Assembly (NCBI GenBank): GCA_035578155.1
Contig: JAPWDM010000024.1
Span: forward strand, 2,224,501 to 2,288,500
Length of the DNA stretch: 64,000 nt
Source: Brachynemurus nebulosus
Taxonomy: Eukaryota > Arthropoda > Insecta > Neuroptera > Myrmeleontidae
Reading direction: 5' to 3'
Shown here: positions 22,865 to 36,300 of the stretch, one piece after another
How positions within the stretch are numbered: position 1 is the first letter of the stretch
Layout of the letters: every line of letters begins with the position of its first letter
Notes under the pieces: model-generated
What the model was told of the DNA's origin: nothing
Databases searched by the model: none
Seen by the model: only the letters and a program-made list of their open reading frames with translations
Program-made: the position numbers and the translations under genes

Positions 22865-24331
22865 AAGTTTTTTACTGCAACCATATTATGATTCCCTGAT
22901 CACAATACTTAGGTCACAGATACAAATCTTATCCAGCAGTGCTATAAAATAAAAAATTATCAAGATACCGGATACAGACAGACAGATAGGTACAAATAGA
23001 TACTCAAAAAAAAAAAAATTAAGTTGTAAATCTAAATACTGAAATTTAAACACAGATTTTTAAATCAACATAACTATTTGAATTTATTTGGGTAACAATT
23101 TTTAAAAAAATTTAACTAATCAAAAATATCCTATTAGTTTGCACATACTTTATTAATGGTTTTTAGTTTTCACCAAATTCGTACTTGAGAATTTAAAAAC
23201 TCATTTTATGATATGTCTAAAATACAATTAAATCGTATATGCAGACAAACACTATTAAAAATTCCTCATCGTTTAGAGTGGAAAAAAGTTCCAAAAACAA
23301 AAAAAAAGACACGTGACTCAATTGAATATTAAACTGGGAAAAAGGAAGAATCAAAAGGTGGTCTACGTGATTTATGGAAACTTTCCTGTGGAAAATCACT
23401 CTAATTTATTACATGATAAATTGGTAAATATAATTTATACTGTATTTTATATGTAAAATGCATCTTGAAATTTTGTATTCAAAATTGATTAAATAAACTA
23501 TACAAACACTGGTCTTCTCATATGAATAAAGTAATTATTATTTGCCAAAATAATTTCTACCACACTCAACATAGACTTTAAACACGTTAATGAATACAAG
23601 CGCTATACAGCGTAGCGTCAAGTTAAACCTTATTAACTGGAATACAACACTGTACAGCTTCAATAATTCCATATAACGTGTATGAATGCTCAAAATAGTG
23701 TATAAGTTTGGCTTTTTGTCCTAATTGCTTGTATTTTTATTAACGCTAACAGTACTCCGATTGTCCTTTCCTAATTGAATTAAACACTGAACCTCAGGAT
23801 CTTTTATTTTATGTAAACTTTTACTTCCTTATTTATTTACATTCGACTTGTTAGAGAATTGGCCTACCAACAGAATTTTTTTTATCAGTTTAGGTAAATT
23901 GTTTACCAAGTGCCAATGAACCTAATTTAGAAAAAAATTAAACCTTACGTATGTGTATTGTGTATGTAAATTAATATTATCAAAATTAAGTAAATATGTA
24001 AATGTATAATAATTTCATTTATGTGCAATATAAGTTACCTTAACCTATTTATGTATCTTATAATACGTATGAAAAGCTATTGCTAAATAGGTATTTACTC
24101 TTATATGAAGGATTATTAATAAAGCTTCAAAGGCATAACTACAATGGAGCAGTCGCTCCAGGGCGCACGACAAAAAGAGGCGCCCGTTTTTTGGAAAAAT
24201 TTGTAGTTACTCCTCTAACTAGCTTAGCTTGTGTGAAAACAAAACTCTTACATGTATTATAACTTTCGAAAAATCAAATAATAATGTTTTTATGAATTTA
24301 ATTAATTTTACTGGTCAATATTTAACATTGT

Positions 24332-24334
<3 letters not shown>
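22865..24334. other. Intergenic AT-rich DNA, no gene recognised
   Basis: No repeat boundary was found. A frame opening with ATG at 23214 (M-S-K-I-Q-L-N-R-I) continues for about 39 codons and resembles no family I know; it is more likely chance. The region ends at the AT tract at 24335. Confidence 0.4.

Positions 24335-24410
<76 letters not shown>
24335..24410. repeat. (AT)n microsatellite, left part
   Basis: About 76 bases of alternating AT, continued after the 24411-26014 insertion at 26015-26083. Confidence 0.95.
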
Positions 24411-24414
<4 letters not shown>

Positions 24415-26010
24415 GATGTACAAGATACCCCTTAAAAAGTATCTGAAATACAAAATACAAGATACTTTTAAAAATAGTATTTGAAATACCCGGCGCATAC
24501 CAGTTCGCTCCCGCGGTGAGATAACCCTGAAGGGTCGTATACTAGTTCGCTCCCGTGACCGTATACTAGTTCGCTCCCGCGGTCAGATAACCCTGAAGGG
24601 TCGTATACTAGTTCGCTCCCGTCTAGACCGTATACTAATTCGCTCCTGTCTAGACCGTATACTAGTTCGCTCCCGTAACTATATGCTAATGCGATTAAAA
24701 TTCATTCTAAGAACCCAAAGGAAAAGAAATTACACAAATTGAACAGCAAAATAAGAATATTTTTATTTGTGTTTTATTACTTAATATTAAATACATTATA
24801 AATTTGTTGTAAATTTATATTACATAAATTTTACAAAGTTGAATCTACTTATTACATTTTGTTTCAGTAATGATATTTTTTCCTTTACAAATTCCTTAGA
24901 AAAATTAATATTAGGTACATTATAAACGTGTAAATTTATATGACATAAATTTTACAAAGTCGAACCTACTTATTACATTTTGTTTCAATAATGATATTCT
25001 TCCTTCTACAAATCCTTACGCAAATTAACTATCTTGCGATACACTTTTTTGTGCCTTTATTTAATATTCTTATAAGTTTTTACATTCTTATGAAAATTAT
25101 ATTTTTATAATTATTTACAGTTAACATGGGTTTGACTTTTTCACTTACCATTTCGCACACTTCCATATCGATGACAAAATTATACAGATTTGTTGTTAAA
25201 ATAGTTTTGTCTTCAACTGATTGACCACAAATAATACCTAATGTGCGAATATTTTCTTTTCATCTTACTATATGGAATATCCCTACCGCCACTTAAGTAA
25301 TTAATTTTACCTGTCAGTAGATAATAGTCGGGAGGGAACTAACCTACGACCCTTTTTCAAGATAAAATTTAAAATCTGACCGCGGGAGCGAACTAGTATT
25401 CACCCGAGATACCAGATACAAGATACTTGTGAAAATGGTAATTTAAATACTAGATACAAAATACGTATTCTCTAAATACTTTTTTAAGATAAAATAATTT
25501 TTTTTTAAAAAAAGTTTTTTTTAATTTTGAGATTTACTTAGTTTATTTCATTATGCATTAATTGGGTATTTATTATTTTTTTTACCTAATATTTAAAAAG
25601 TTATATCAAATTAAAAATAAATTTTTAAACTTACAATTAGAACCAGTAACACGCCGACAGTTTCCAAGCGCATATGTGACGTTATAATGTTTACTTAACT
25701 GAAAACATTAATATATTTTTATTTTGAATTATAGATCATGATGGACCATAGAGTCTTTTGATAGATTGAGAAATTAAAATTTTAAGGACTCAGTTTTAAT
25801 TTAACCTTATGATGGGATTAATTGGTAAAAAGGGGTAAAAGTATTTTAGCAAACTTAAGTATTCACAAAACATTAAGATGCCAAAAGAAAGTATCTAAAT
25901 ACAAGCTGCAAAAAACATTTTTAAAAAAGTATTTCAGATATAAGATAAAAATACGTATTTTGTATCTTGTATCTGTATTTCAAATACTTATATCTTAAAT
26001 AAGTTACATC

Positions 26011-26014
<4 letters not shown>
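24411..26014. mobile_element. 1.6-kb hAT-like element inserted in an AT tract
   Basis: Begins CAGAGATGTACAAGATAC and ends GTTACATCTCTG, an inverted pair of hAT type. Both flanks are TATATATA, so an 8-bp duplication is possible but cannot be told from the repeat. Internal sequence is full of 'AAATAC(A)AGATAC' repeats, mirrored as GTATCTTGTATCTGTATTT at the right. Another element (24490-25406) is nested inside. No transposase was seen. Confidence 0.8.
24490..25406. mobile_element. Nested element with tandem GTATACTAGTTCGCTCCCG repeats
   Basis: The left end CGGCGCATACCAGTTCGCTC and right end GAGCGAACTAGTATTCACCCG are inverted and share a GCTCCCGCGGT core. The left end carries five further degenerate direct copies of TATACTAGTTCGCTCCCG between about 24537 and 24676, spaced 20 to 66 bases. 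The interior has a duplicated block of about 165 bp (ACATAAATTTTACAAAGT... near 24821 and 24942). It is non-coding. Confidence 0.7.
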
Positions 26015-26074
<60 letters not shown>

Positions 26075-26083
26075 ATATATATT
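26015..26083. repeat. (AT)n microsatellite, right part
   Basis: Continuation of the AT tract beyond the hAT-like insertion, with one TATTATAT interruption. Confidence 0.95.
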
Positions 26084-27904
26084 CACTTTAGAAACATGTT
26101 AGAACGGTGTCGTACTTGTACAGAGTATGTATTTAAGCGAACGCAAAAATTGTGCTGCTACAGCAAACAAATCCAAGCCATAAAACCATACACAATAAAA
26201 GTGAACCGGTCCAGTGTTTTTTAGATACCTGTGCCATCCACCCTTCCATGAAGACAAAGTTTACAAGATCCGTAAACCTATTAAATATAAGTACATTATC
26301 AGTTATTCAGTTAGTAAAATTAAAAACTAGAATTTCCTGTTCAAAATTTGAATTTTGTTAAAAAACAAAACATTGTGACATTGAAGTTTGTCACAGAATG
26401 GCAAAATCATTTTTGGAACGATACCTGATGTATTATCAATCTATATTTGTAAATTCATTTTTAACTTCTTTCAAACGGGGAACTTGATACCAGCCTTGGT
26501 GTCGTGAGTGTACAATAAGCGTAATTTCGACGATGACACATTGTGTATGGTTTTTGGTTCGCTATAACAGCATGATGTTTGCGTTCGCTGAAACAGTACA
26601 CGCTATACAAACATGTAATCCTTAGAACTTATAAATAAAGTTAATAATAGTATCTACGGTCACAACTTGGTAAATCCAAATTTTTTTAAGCACACTCTAG
26701 TCTAAATTCAATATTATTTCATTTGTATTCACATGCTTATTTAGATCATAAGAATTTAGAATGTAAGAAATTAAATAAATTATACCAATGACTAGAACTA
26801 GAACTAATCAAAAATAATGTGTCTGCAAATAATACAAATCGCAAAATAAAAATTATAAAACACAATATATAAATTAATATGAATTACCAAGTCAGCACTG
26901 TAATCAAAATGTATATAGGTATACACTTATTCTATAAAAATATTAAAATATATATATTTTATATCCGAAAATGCTTATATTTATATTTACAAATTCGCCC
27001 ACAACAATAACATGAATATAGAACATTAAGGATTTAGGCCAAGAGCTGACGGTGAATTTTGGTACATATTTCGATATTTCGAAAACCATTGAAAGATATG
27101 AAAGTGCTGAAAAAAATGACGTAACATTTGAGCCCCGCCAGTATGGTTTGCATATGAAAAATTAAATTTTTTTTGCAAAAATATATGTGATTTGTCATTT
27201 AAGACGATTTTTGTACTTATGTTTTATATATTAACAATGTTATTATATAGGCGTTTTGTGATAATAACTTTTTGTTGTCAAAATTTTTCCCTTTCAAGTT
27301 CACGCAACCATTTAACCTTTTAGCCACTTGCAAGACTTATGCCTGTCTTGTACAACAATCGTTTGATTTAAATCCGATCTATGCAATAATTGTTTAAAAT
27401 TTTACCTCATTTTTCAAAACTTTCGTAATTTTTAATACTCTACAAGGTGTAAGTGGGAAAATTGTGTACCAAAATCTGTTACTATCTCCAAGCCTATTCT
27501 TTAATCAAATAAATTAATTTTTGTAACGTTATTTCTAGGATACTGAGTGGTTTATATCACTTCTTCCACTTATTTCCTGTTTACCTAAGCTATACTGAAA
27601 ACTAATTAAATCTGATGTGAGATCATAATGGAGATAATTTTTTTAAAGAATATATTTATTATACAATTAATTACTTACCAGGCAAGATCCATAAGTACTG
27701 TTTTTTTATTCTCGGATGCAGTTTGAGAATCTGACACTTGAAAACCGAGGATTCTTAAGTACCAATGGCCAAAAAAGTAAGCTTAAGAAGTGAACATAAA
27801 CTATTTTTTAACCAAAATAAATTTTTAATTTTAAAAATATTAGTTTTTTTGAAAATGTATTTTTAAGAAAAATAAATTGTTAGCATCCGCAAGTAACTAT
27901 TCCC
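26084..27904. other. Intergenic DNA, no gene recognised
   Basis: AT-rich. The frame at 26152-26361 has no family signature. A small inverted repeat (GGATCCATAAGTACTG... / ...AAGTACCAATGG) lies near 27685-27772. Confidence 0.4.
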
Positions 27905-28733
27905 CAGGGTTGCTACTTTTTCTCAACTTCAAATTTTCCTGCCTTTCCCGGTTTCCTAGATAATATTTAAATTTTCCCTGACTTTATATTTCCAACTCAA
28001 TTTTTTTTAAAGATAAAACCGAAAGCGCAATCATTCACCGGAAGTGAATCACCAGTATCAAGGTTGTCAATGGCATCAAAAATCCTACAGAAATCCCAAT
28101 TTTTAGATTTTTTATTTAGTCATTTTGGCAGGGTGCACACTCGAATTTTTGTAAAGAGAATTTTAACGTCTACTTCGAAAATGTAAAAACAAGAAATTTT
28201 TTTCATAAAATATTTAATTTTTTTTTTAATTTTCCGTACAACCACAAGTGCAATCAAATCGTTAATACTGACGCTATTAATGGTACCCGAAGTCCTGTAT
28301 ATAGGCTGAATTTTTTTTATTCAACATATTTTTAATCAGAATTTTATTCATGTCAGAAAAATTTTTTGGCTCAAAAAACTCAATGGCATCAAAAATCCTA
28401 CAGAAATCCCAATTTTTAGATTTTTTATTTAGTCATTTTGGCAGGGTGCACACTCGAATTTTTGTAAAGAGAATTTTAACGTCTACTTCGAAAATGTAAA
28501 AACAAGAAATTTTGTTCATAAAATATTTAATTTTTTTTTTAATTTTCCGTACAACCACAAGTGCAATCAAATCGTTAATACTGACGCTATTAATGGTACC
28601 CGAAGTCCTGTATATAGGCTGAATTTTTTTTATTCAACATATTTTTAATCAGAATTTTATTCATGTCAGAAAAATTTTTTCTGATTACATAAATTTCCGA
28701 CTTTTTCCAATTTTCCAGAAAGTAGCCACCCTG
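27905..28733. mobile_element. hAT-like MITE with an internal tandem duplication
   Basis: Begins CAGGGTTGCTACTTTTTC and ends AAAGTAGCCACCCTG, hAT-type inverted ends. TTTCCC / GGAAAA-rich subterminal sequence lies on both sides. Flanks do not give an exact 8-bp duplication. The interior holds a nearly exact 313-bp tandem repeat (separate entry). Confidence 0.65.
28068..28679. repeat. Near-perfect tandem duplication, period 313 bp
   Basis: The block beginning CAATGGCATCAAAAATCC occurs at 28068 and again at 28381. By eye the two copies differ at one base in about 300 (a T-run interrupted by G near 28515). The second copy stops at about 28679, after which the sequences differ. Confidence 0.9.
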
Positions 28734-29322
28734 TTTCCACAAACACTAAATGTACGCATTCAGACCAATACGAACTGGTTTTTGCGGGTAAATTGACGGA
28801 CAATCTGTCTGCGGACACCTTACGAACTGTTGAAGTGGGTAAGTAATAAAATACTTAACAAAAATAAAAAAAATGTTTCGAGTAGTCAAACCCTTGAAAA
28901 GTGATTTAATAATTTTACAATCTATTTTGTCACGTATTTTATCACTTTGAGTATCGAATTTTATATTTGTTTATATATTTATATACCTGCATGTTTTTGA
29001 ATATTATACTTTAAGAATATAATCGAATCGCAACTATATAAGTGTAGTGATAGTCAAGCGTTTTGTCTTTAACGTAGCATAGTATTTTAGCAACAGGATA
29101 ATTAAAGTTTTACAACATGGTCGAAATTGGAACTTTTTATGTCTACTTAAGAATCGCTATTCGTCATCCAAAATATTAAAAATACTCCTTACCCCCCCCC
29201 CCCCCGTCTAGCACCCCCTTCAAATCATCATATGGGCGCCCTTGTACTTAAATGACGCAAAAAAGATTAATCTTTAGACAAACATGATGATGAAACAAAG
29301 TAATATTTAAAATTTTGCTATA
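28734..29322. other. Intergenic DNA with a poly-C run
   Basis: No gene recognised. A run of 13 C lies near 29192-29204. The sequence ends at TA, the target site of the next element. Confidence 0.5.
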
Positions 29323-29843
29323 CAGGTATCCCCCGAAGAACTCGGGTCTCAAAGAATACGGGTACCCTTCTCCCGAATTACACGGTTTCAAACAACACGA
29401 TTTTTAAGTACATAGTATATATTTGATATAAAGTTACATCAGTCCTCAATGTACACGAATATGTATATCACATGTGGGTTCGATTTACACGAATAAAAAT
29501 CGTGGTAATTGAATCTGTAATTATAAAAGAAAAATGCTGGAAATAAAAACTACTAAAATTTTTAAGAATTTTATAATATAAATGATAAAGAATATGTAGA
29601 AATTTACATATTTAAATTTTGAAAATGTCATTTTCGACATCGATAATTTTCGATAACGAAAAGTAGGTTTTAACAGTCGCAATATGTTTGGAATACCCAT
29701 AACTTGCAAATTAAATGGAATGTTTGTTTTATATTTTTTTATTTTCACACTTGTAATAAAAAATGCCTATCTTTTGGTGGTCTCGAACTACACGATTTCA
29801 AAGAACACGGAACCAATTAATCGTGTTCTTCGAGGGATTGCTG
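29323..29843. mobile_element. Pogo/Tigger-like MITE, copy 2
   Basis: TA at 29321-29322 and 29844-29845 flanks ends CAGGTATCCCCCGAAGAAC and GTGTTCTTCGAGGGATTGCTG. It shares its core (AAGTAGGTTTTAACAGTCGC and GTTTGGAATACCCA) with 12055-12389 but is longer. Confidence 0.85.
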
Positions 29844-30177
29844 TACTCATTGTTGTTATATTTGTTGTTATAAATATTGTTAAAATATTTAAGAAATTGT
29901 TCCAAATTATTCCAAATTATTCCATCGAATGCCTTCAGCTCCCGGACAAGCAATAAGTAAACTTCTTTGATTTGTTATTTGTAACTATAGTAACTATAAA
30001 ACTAAATGGTCAAGTTACCTGTTACGTTATGTAAACGACAACTTATAATTCAAGTGGTTGAAAAGTTTCTATTAACAAATTCAGTTTTTCTGGAAAGAAA
30101 TCGTATTCGTCCATTCTGCATTAAGGACAAATTTTACAGTAGTGATTATATTGTACAGAATCGTACTATTAAAAAAA
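29844..30177. other. Probable 3' flank or untranslated region of the TGF-beta gene
   Basis: Directly downstream (minus strand) of the ligand stop codon. No separate feature was recognised. Confidence 0.4.
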
Positions 30178-30354
30178 TTAATTAAATTTACAAAAGCAAT
30201 TACGTATTAGCACATTCGGAAAATTTTTGATTACGACATTTTGATAATTGTCAATATAAAATAAAACTTCCGATATTATATGTTTTGTAGTACCACAAAA
30301 TTCTCTATCTCTTGAAATATCAACGTCAGTGCCCCCTTGTGGAATGTTAGAATT
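30178..30354 (-). CDS. TGF-beta ligand last exon (C-terminal half of the cystine knot)
   Basis: 59 codons including TAA (30180-30178), phase 0, acceptor TTTTAG. Contains E-F-C-G-T-T, the 'L-F-Y-I-D-N-Y-Q-N-V-V' strand and C-F-C-K-F-N. The C-x-C three residues before the end is the family's closing pair. Confidence 0.87.
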   Translation of the reverse strand, partial: NSNIPQGGTDVDISRDREFCGTTKHIISEVLFYIDNYQNVVIKNFPNVLIRNCFCKFN

Positions 30355-33300
30355 CTAAAACAATAAAAGCAATATACTTAAAATCGATCACAATAGGTCT
30401 GATAGAAAAAAACAAAAAATAATTATAATAATTTTAAAAAAAATATATACAATTATATAGTGATGTTAGTTCAAGAGCAGTTAGTCGACAAAATTTCTTT
30501 TTAGGAAAAATTTTAGTCGAATTAAGGTAGTTGGTCGATGAAACGATTTTTTCAAAGGATTTTAACGAAACTTCTCTAGATATTTATTTACTCCAATACC
30601 AATAAGACGAGTCCTTACCGAAAAAAAATTGACCACCCCAATTTTGAGAAAAACGACTTCAAAGTTTTATAATTTTAACATGGGCTCTTATGGGAAAATT
30701 CAATTTTTTTTGAATAAAATGAAAACGTGTCAAAGGAATTTGATAAAATTTTAATATGTTATTTAAAATAAAGTTACAAACCATATTTAATAAGAAATAA
30801 AAATTATTGACCACGCCGTTTTTGAAATATAATTTAAAAACATCATTTTGCAATGTTTTTACCACGCTTTTTCAACAATATTTTTAAATTGCTACAACAT
30901 AAGCGCTCGGAAATTAAAAAAAGCAAGTGGTATACAAATATAATCACTGAAGAATATTAATACATTATTTAATTTTTGATAAAAGAACAATTTTTTTTTG
31001 AGATATACTTTTGTACCTGACTATCTCAGAGCAACTACGTTAATGAATACACTGTCTTTGTAACTTTTTCAGAAACAACGTTTTCCTTGAACAAAGACAA
31101 TAAAGGCTTAAAGAAGAATAAAATTCATCACACTATGGGTTAAGCAGAAGTGTTAAATTGAATATTATACTTACGTAAGGTGGACAAGAGCCAGTACAAA
31201 AATAATGTTTAAGAACTTGTGGTTCATAAATCCAGCGTGACATCTCAATATCTTTTAAATTTAATGAAATTTTTTCTCTAAAACATTCACTTTGAAGAGA
31301 AGATACTAAACTGTTACCGCCTAATAGATCTCGTACCTGAAAATTAATAAATTAATTAAAGAACCTGTATCTTTAAAATGTAATTCTTTTGAACTTAAAG
31401 TTCAAAATAATTGAAGGCTGATTAATTCAAAAAGCTTTTTTTGCTAAATTCAAAGTAGATTGAGAAATGGTACGCTACATTTGAGTCCAAAATAAGCTTT
31501 TTTTTAAATTATTTGAATTTTTTAGAAAAGACAACATTACAATTGAAGGGTACAGGGGAAATATGATCAGAGTCACAAAAAGTAAATTTTTCAGGGGAGC
31601 GTTATTAAACTTTAAAGTGTGAATCATGTATTATAGGCGCATTTTTCAACATAAAAATTTTTTGCCTGAAAACCACGCATAGGATCTGGTTCAAACTTTC
31701 GGTGGTTATTACTAATATAGTAAGATAGAAAACACCATGTCGGCAGAAAATAGACGGCTAGCCGTTTTCGCGAAATTTGACATCGAATTATGTATTATTT
31801 GCGCATTTTTCAGCAAAAAAATTTGGTCCTTCCCTTGCATATCACGGACTATGTTCGATTTTCACGTGTAATGTTAGCACGGGGTCAATATTCTGCATAC
31901 TGCCAACATAACTGCATGGATTTTGGCATTTTGTACTTTTTGTGATTCTGATCGTTTTTCCCCTGTACCCTTCAATTATTTATTATTATATTTATAAAGC
32001 GTGAGTTTTTTTTGAATTGCCATTTTTATTACAGCCAAACCGTTGATAAGAGCTAAGATCATAAGAGCTATAAAGCTCCTGACTATAGTAATCTGTTGCC
32101 CCCGTCGATATCTACAATCTTATTTGAACAATTTTTCAATTAAATCAACGGTTTGGCTGTAATAAAAGTGGCTGTAATAAAATTCACGCTGTATATGGGT
32201 AGTTCCCCAAACGAAAGAAGAAAATGGACTTAATTCCGGCCCGATATTTTTTTCATGCGTAAGCTTTGGCGAGTAGTTTTATTTCAAGTTGATGACATGT
32301 TTCACACTATTTCAAAGTGACCAGTCAAAATATTAAAAATTATAAATTTTATGGCCATTATAAAAAATCGCTGAATTTCCAGAATTCTTTCTGGAAATTC
32401 GCTAACAGACATCCAGGAAAGTGAAAAAATGAGTAAAAACTAAAATTAACAAAAGATAATTTCTTATATTCATTTTTATTATTAAGCTCAATTTATTAAA
32501 CTATTAAACAATTTATTAATTTTTATTATTAAACAATTTTTATTATGTTTATTATTAAATTTTCAATTATTAAACAATTTATTATTTGTTTAATAGATAT
32601 TATATATTATATTAGTAGTATATATATTAGTAGTTATATAGTGTATATATGTAAATATTAAAAAAAAAAAAAACTTTTTTAAAAAAAAATTTAAAAAAAA
32701 TAATTAAATAAATAAAAAAAATTGGGAATTTATTATTTATTAAAAAATATTCGAAGTCATTTACTGCAGTTTAATACATATTATATATTATATTAGCAGT
32801 ATATAATATGTATCAGTAGTTATATAATATATAGGTATTACACAAAAAAAAGGGAATTTATTTTTTATTAAAAAATATACGGAGTCATTTATTACAGTAT
32901 TCTAATGACATTTACCTAATTTATTTACATTATTTTAGTTAAATCCCCGTTTTCGGAGCTGCCAGGAGACTGAGAATTCTTCAATATTCTTTAAAAATCG
33001 GCTAAATAACGTTTTATAAAAAAAAGACCGGTCCGCTATTCCAATACAGCATATTTGCAACTCATACAACTGAAAAATTTTTTATATCCACAGTATTTTT
33101 CACGAAAATGCTGACCAGGATACTGAGAAATTGACTGGACCGAGTACGATCTCACTTACAATGTTAACTGAATTAATTGATACAACCCCAAATTAAGTAA
33201 AACATGTACTTTATTTTATTTATTATATTTAATTACTATGACAAACGATGATTTCATCGGAATATAATTTTTTTATATTTTTCAAGTGTTTGGTTTGATA

Positions 33301-36300
33301 GGAGAATGATGCAAAGTACGGGAGACAAAATTCAATAGAATATTTCTTAAAGAAAATATAAAAAAAATTCAAAAATTATTTATACAATAAGAAAGTACCA
33401 ATATTATAGATTACTACTGCAGTGTAAATCTTTTTTTTATACATTCAGAAAAAATAATTATTTAGTCTGCTATGTTTTACTTTGGAGAGGAGACATACCA
33501 GGAGACTGAGAATTTTACATTTTAAGTGTCATTTTTTATAAAAAATATATTTCGAAACCGGGTTATTTCGAGTGACCAGTTAGATGCAGTAATGGTTTAC
33601 AGTTTCCATCTAGAAAAAAATGTATTTTTCAAAATATTAATATACAAAATGAGTTGAGCCGTCCAAAATTCCATAGTTTGAAGAACTACCCATATATGTA
33701 ATTCGCCATCTACGTCATCATGATCTACGCGTCGGCATACCTTTCTTCATCTACTTTGGCTAAAATTATTCAATTTTTAGCTAGTGATTTAAAACAAACA
33801 ATTTTTAAAAGCTCCGCCAACCTGAAGTGACAATATTTACACTATTTGAATTCGTTCTGGATTTATGGAATAGTGACATGGTGGCTGATTTTTTTTATAA
33901 GATCTTATACATAGTTGCTAATAAATAATCTGAGTAATGTTTCTTTTCTATAGATAACAGAAACAGATGAATTTTCCATTATAGACATAAATTAGATATA
34001 GTAAAGTTTGACCATAGATATTTGGACTGACTTTTTAAGGAGTTATTAGTGACCATAAACCTTAAAAAAACTGTCAATGTGTTTTAAACCGAAGTGAAAA
34101 CTTTTACGGCGATCTCATAATCGATTAGAAGTAACACAAATATATACTATAAGCGTGACTTTATTGAACGAGTTGTGGTTATGAATGAATGAAAAATGTG
34201 AAAATCAAATAATAATAAATTGTTTTTAAAATTGAGTTTAAGATTAATTGCCATTAAGGATGATAGAAACTAATTTAATGTTAAGTAATTCACAGAGCGC
34301 AAAAGCCTACTTTCCACTAAGATTGTAGAAAAAAATATTACCTGTTTTATGAATGACGGTTTCTTTTAATACTTACATATGTAAGTTTTATAAATAATTT
34401 ACTGCAAAAATACTACTGATTATTACCGTACTTGAAAAATCAGTCCATTGATGTATGATCGAACTGTACAGATTTAAAAATTCAATGTTATTGACTATAA
34501 TAAAAAACAAACTTTCATTTTCAAATGACTGCCAGCTTATTAATTGTACCTTTGAACTTGAATAAATCTAACAATCAGTAAACTTACTTTATTCCAAATA
34601 GGTATGTAGCCGAAATGATGTTCTTTTACTTTTAATTTCTTGCTTCTATGTTTACTAATTGGAATTTTTCTTTTATTTACACTGTCAAATTCAGAAAATG
34701 GCATATTTGTAAAATTAAAATCTCGATTTGTGACCGAATATAATTCATTATCGTCAACTGACCGTTTTCGAAATTTATTTTTTCTATATAAATTCGTAAT
34801 TTTAAAATGTTTTATTTTCTTTTTTTCCTTGTTCTTCAAATTTTTCTTTTTATCTTGCATTTCATACTTTGAAAATATTACTAAAAATGCGGGTATTTGT
34901 TGTTTATTTTTATTATAATTTAGAAAATGGAAAGGATTTATCTTGTAACCAGATGGTGCATCGAAACATACAGCAAGTGTACTATTCTTGTAGATTGTTG
35001 ATGGTAAATTTAAAATTAATTCTTGTACTGGTAATGTTATGTCCATAGCATTCCATCCTCCGCGTGTGGTCTATAATTTCAACAAAATTCTTATTTGACA
35101 TATTAATAACTATAATTTAATTAAAAATATAATTCGTGCATATAAGATTTATTTTAGTACATATTTAAACTTTTTAAAATACAGGCATATAGTTTGTTTA
35201 TTATGTTTGGAATATGAACACCATATTTCTTCCTTCTAAAAATTTGGTAAACATATACCGAACATAATAAACAAATTATATTAATTTATTATAAAGTTTA
35301 GATCTTTTCGTTTTACAATGGTTTTCTAAAAAAAACAATACTTTAAAAATTATATTTTAAGATGATTTCTATCCACAAATTCTGTCCACAGTGTGATCCA
35401 TTAAATTAGTCTTAAAGTACCCTTTTAGGGTTTAAAAAGAATTTAAACGTATGCACCTTAAAAGAAAAGAATACGATTTCTATAGACCTTTGTCTGTTAG
35501 ATAAACAAATGAAAATAAAAATTTAGATATCTCACTTAATTTTCAAGGTATAACAAATTTCAGAGGTATCACAGGTTTCACTAAAGAATTGGTTATTAAA
35601 GTATAGGAGGACGTCGCTCTTACAGTTGAACTTCTGCAATAGCTCTCCCACCACACCCTAAAAGAGTGTGGAAGCGAAAAATTTCCAATTTTCGCGTCGA
35701 GTAGTTTCAGAGAAAATTGCCAGTGGCACCCGAACAGACACTGAAGTGATTGCGTAAGTGTTCCGTTTTGCCAATTTTGGTACACTAAGAATGATATCCA
35801 TCTCGTTGGGGATCATGATCCGAAAGGAATTTCATCAAATTCTTTCTAGTCGTTTCTCTTGAAGGTGGAATGGATACTAGGAAGCTGACACTGTAGACCT
35901 CAAGAGTCGCATATACTCAGCGGCCTAGCAAACATAACTGGCGCCCAGGGCACGTATATAGTAATATTTAGCACCCCTTTGACACACATTTGGCGCCCCA
36001 CTGCGAGTGGCATCCGGGACATGATTCACCCCCTTGCCCCCCTCGCTACGCTACTCTCCAGTGCCAAATTCACCGGGCTTGTTTTAATTATATGTCAATG
36101 GATACCTTGAAAACTACGAGAAATATCAACTTTACTCTTAATTTTTTGTAGATAAATATACTTGAAATTTGTATTATTAATATACGCTACTTGGAAAATT
36201 GAATCTCTTGTCCTACAGTGTCTATATTCGTTCATTAAACTCTAACAATGTTTCGAATATTAAAGAAAATCTGAAAATCGTTACCTGCATTACTGATATT

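Noticed and set aside
23214..23400. ATG-initiated frame (M-S-K-I-Q-L-N-R...) followed by a second frame, possible small exon pair
   Set aside because: No splice sites that join the two parts convincingly, no recognised family, short length.
24497..24690. Regularly recurring GTTCGCTCCCG motif, CRISPR-like at first glance
   Set aside because: Spacing is irregular, spacers are related to each other, no cas genes are present, and the context is an insect transposon with an inverted copy at the other end.
26152..26361. 69-codon frame with F-L-D-T-C, possible retroelement protease
   Set aside because: The DTG-type motif is only loosely similar and no other pol segment or LTR is nearby.
34640..34918. 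92-codon plus-strand frame opposite the TGF-beta exon
   Set aside because: A shadow of the lysine-rich minus-strand coding exon (phenylalanine/leucine-rich complement).
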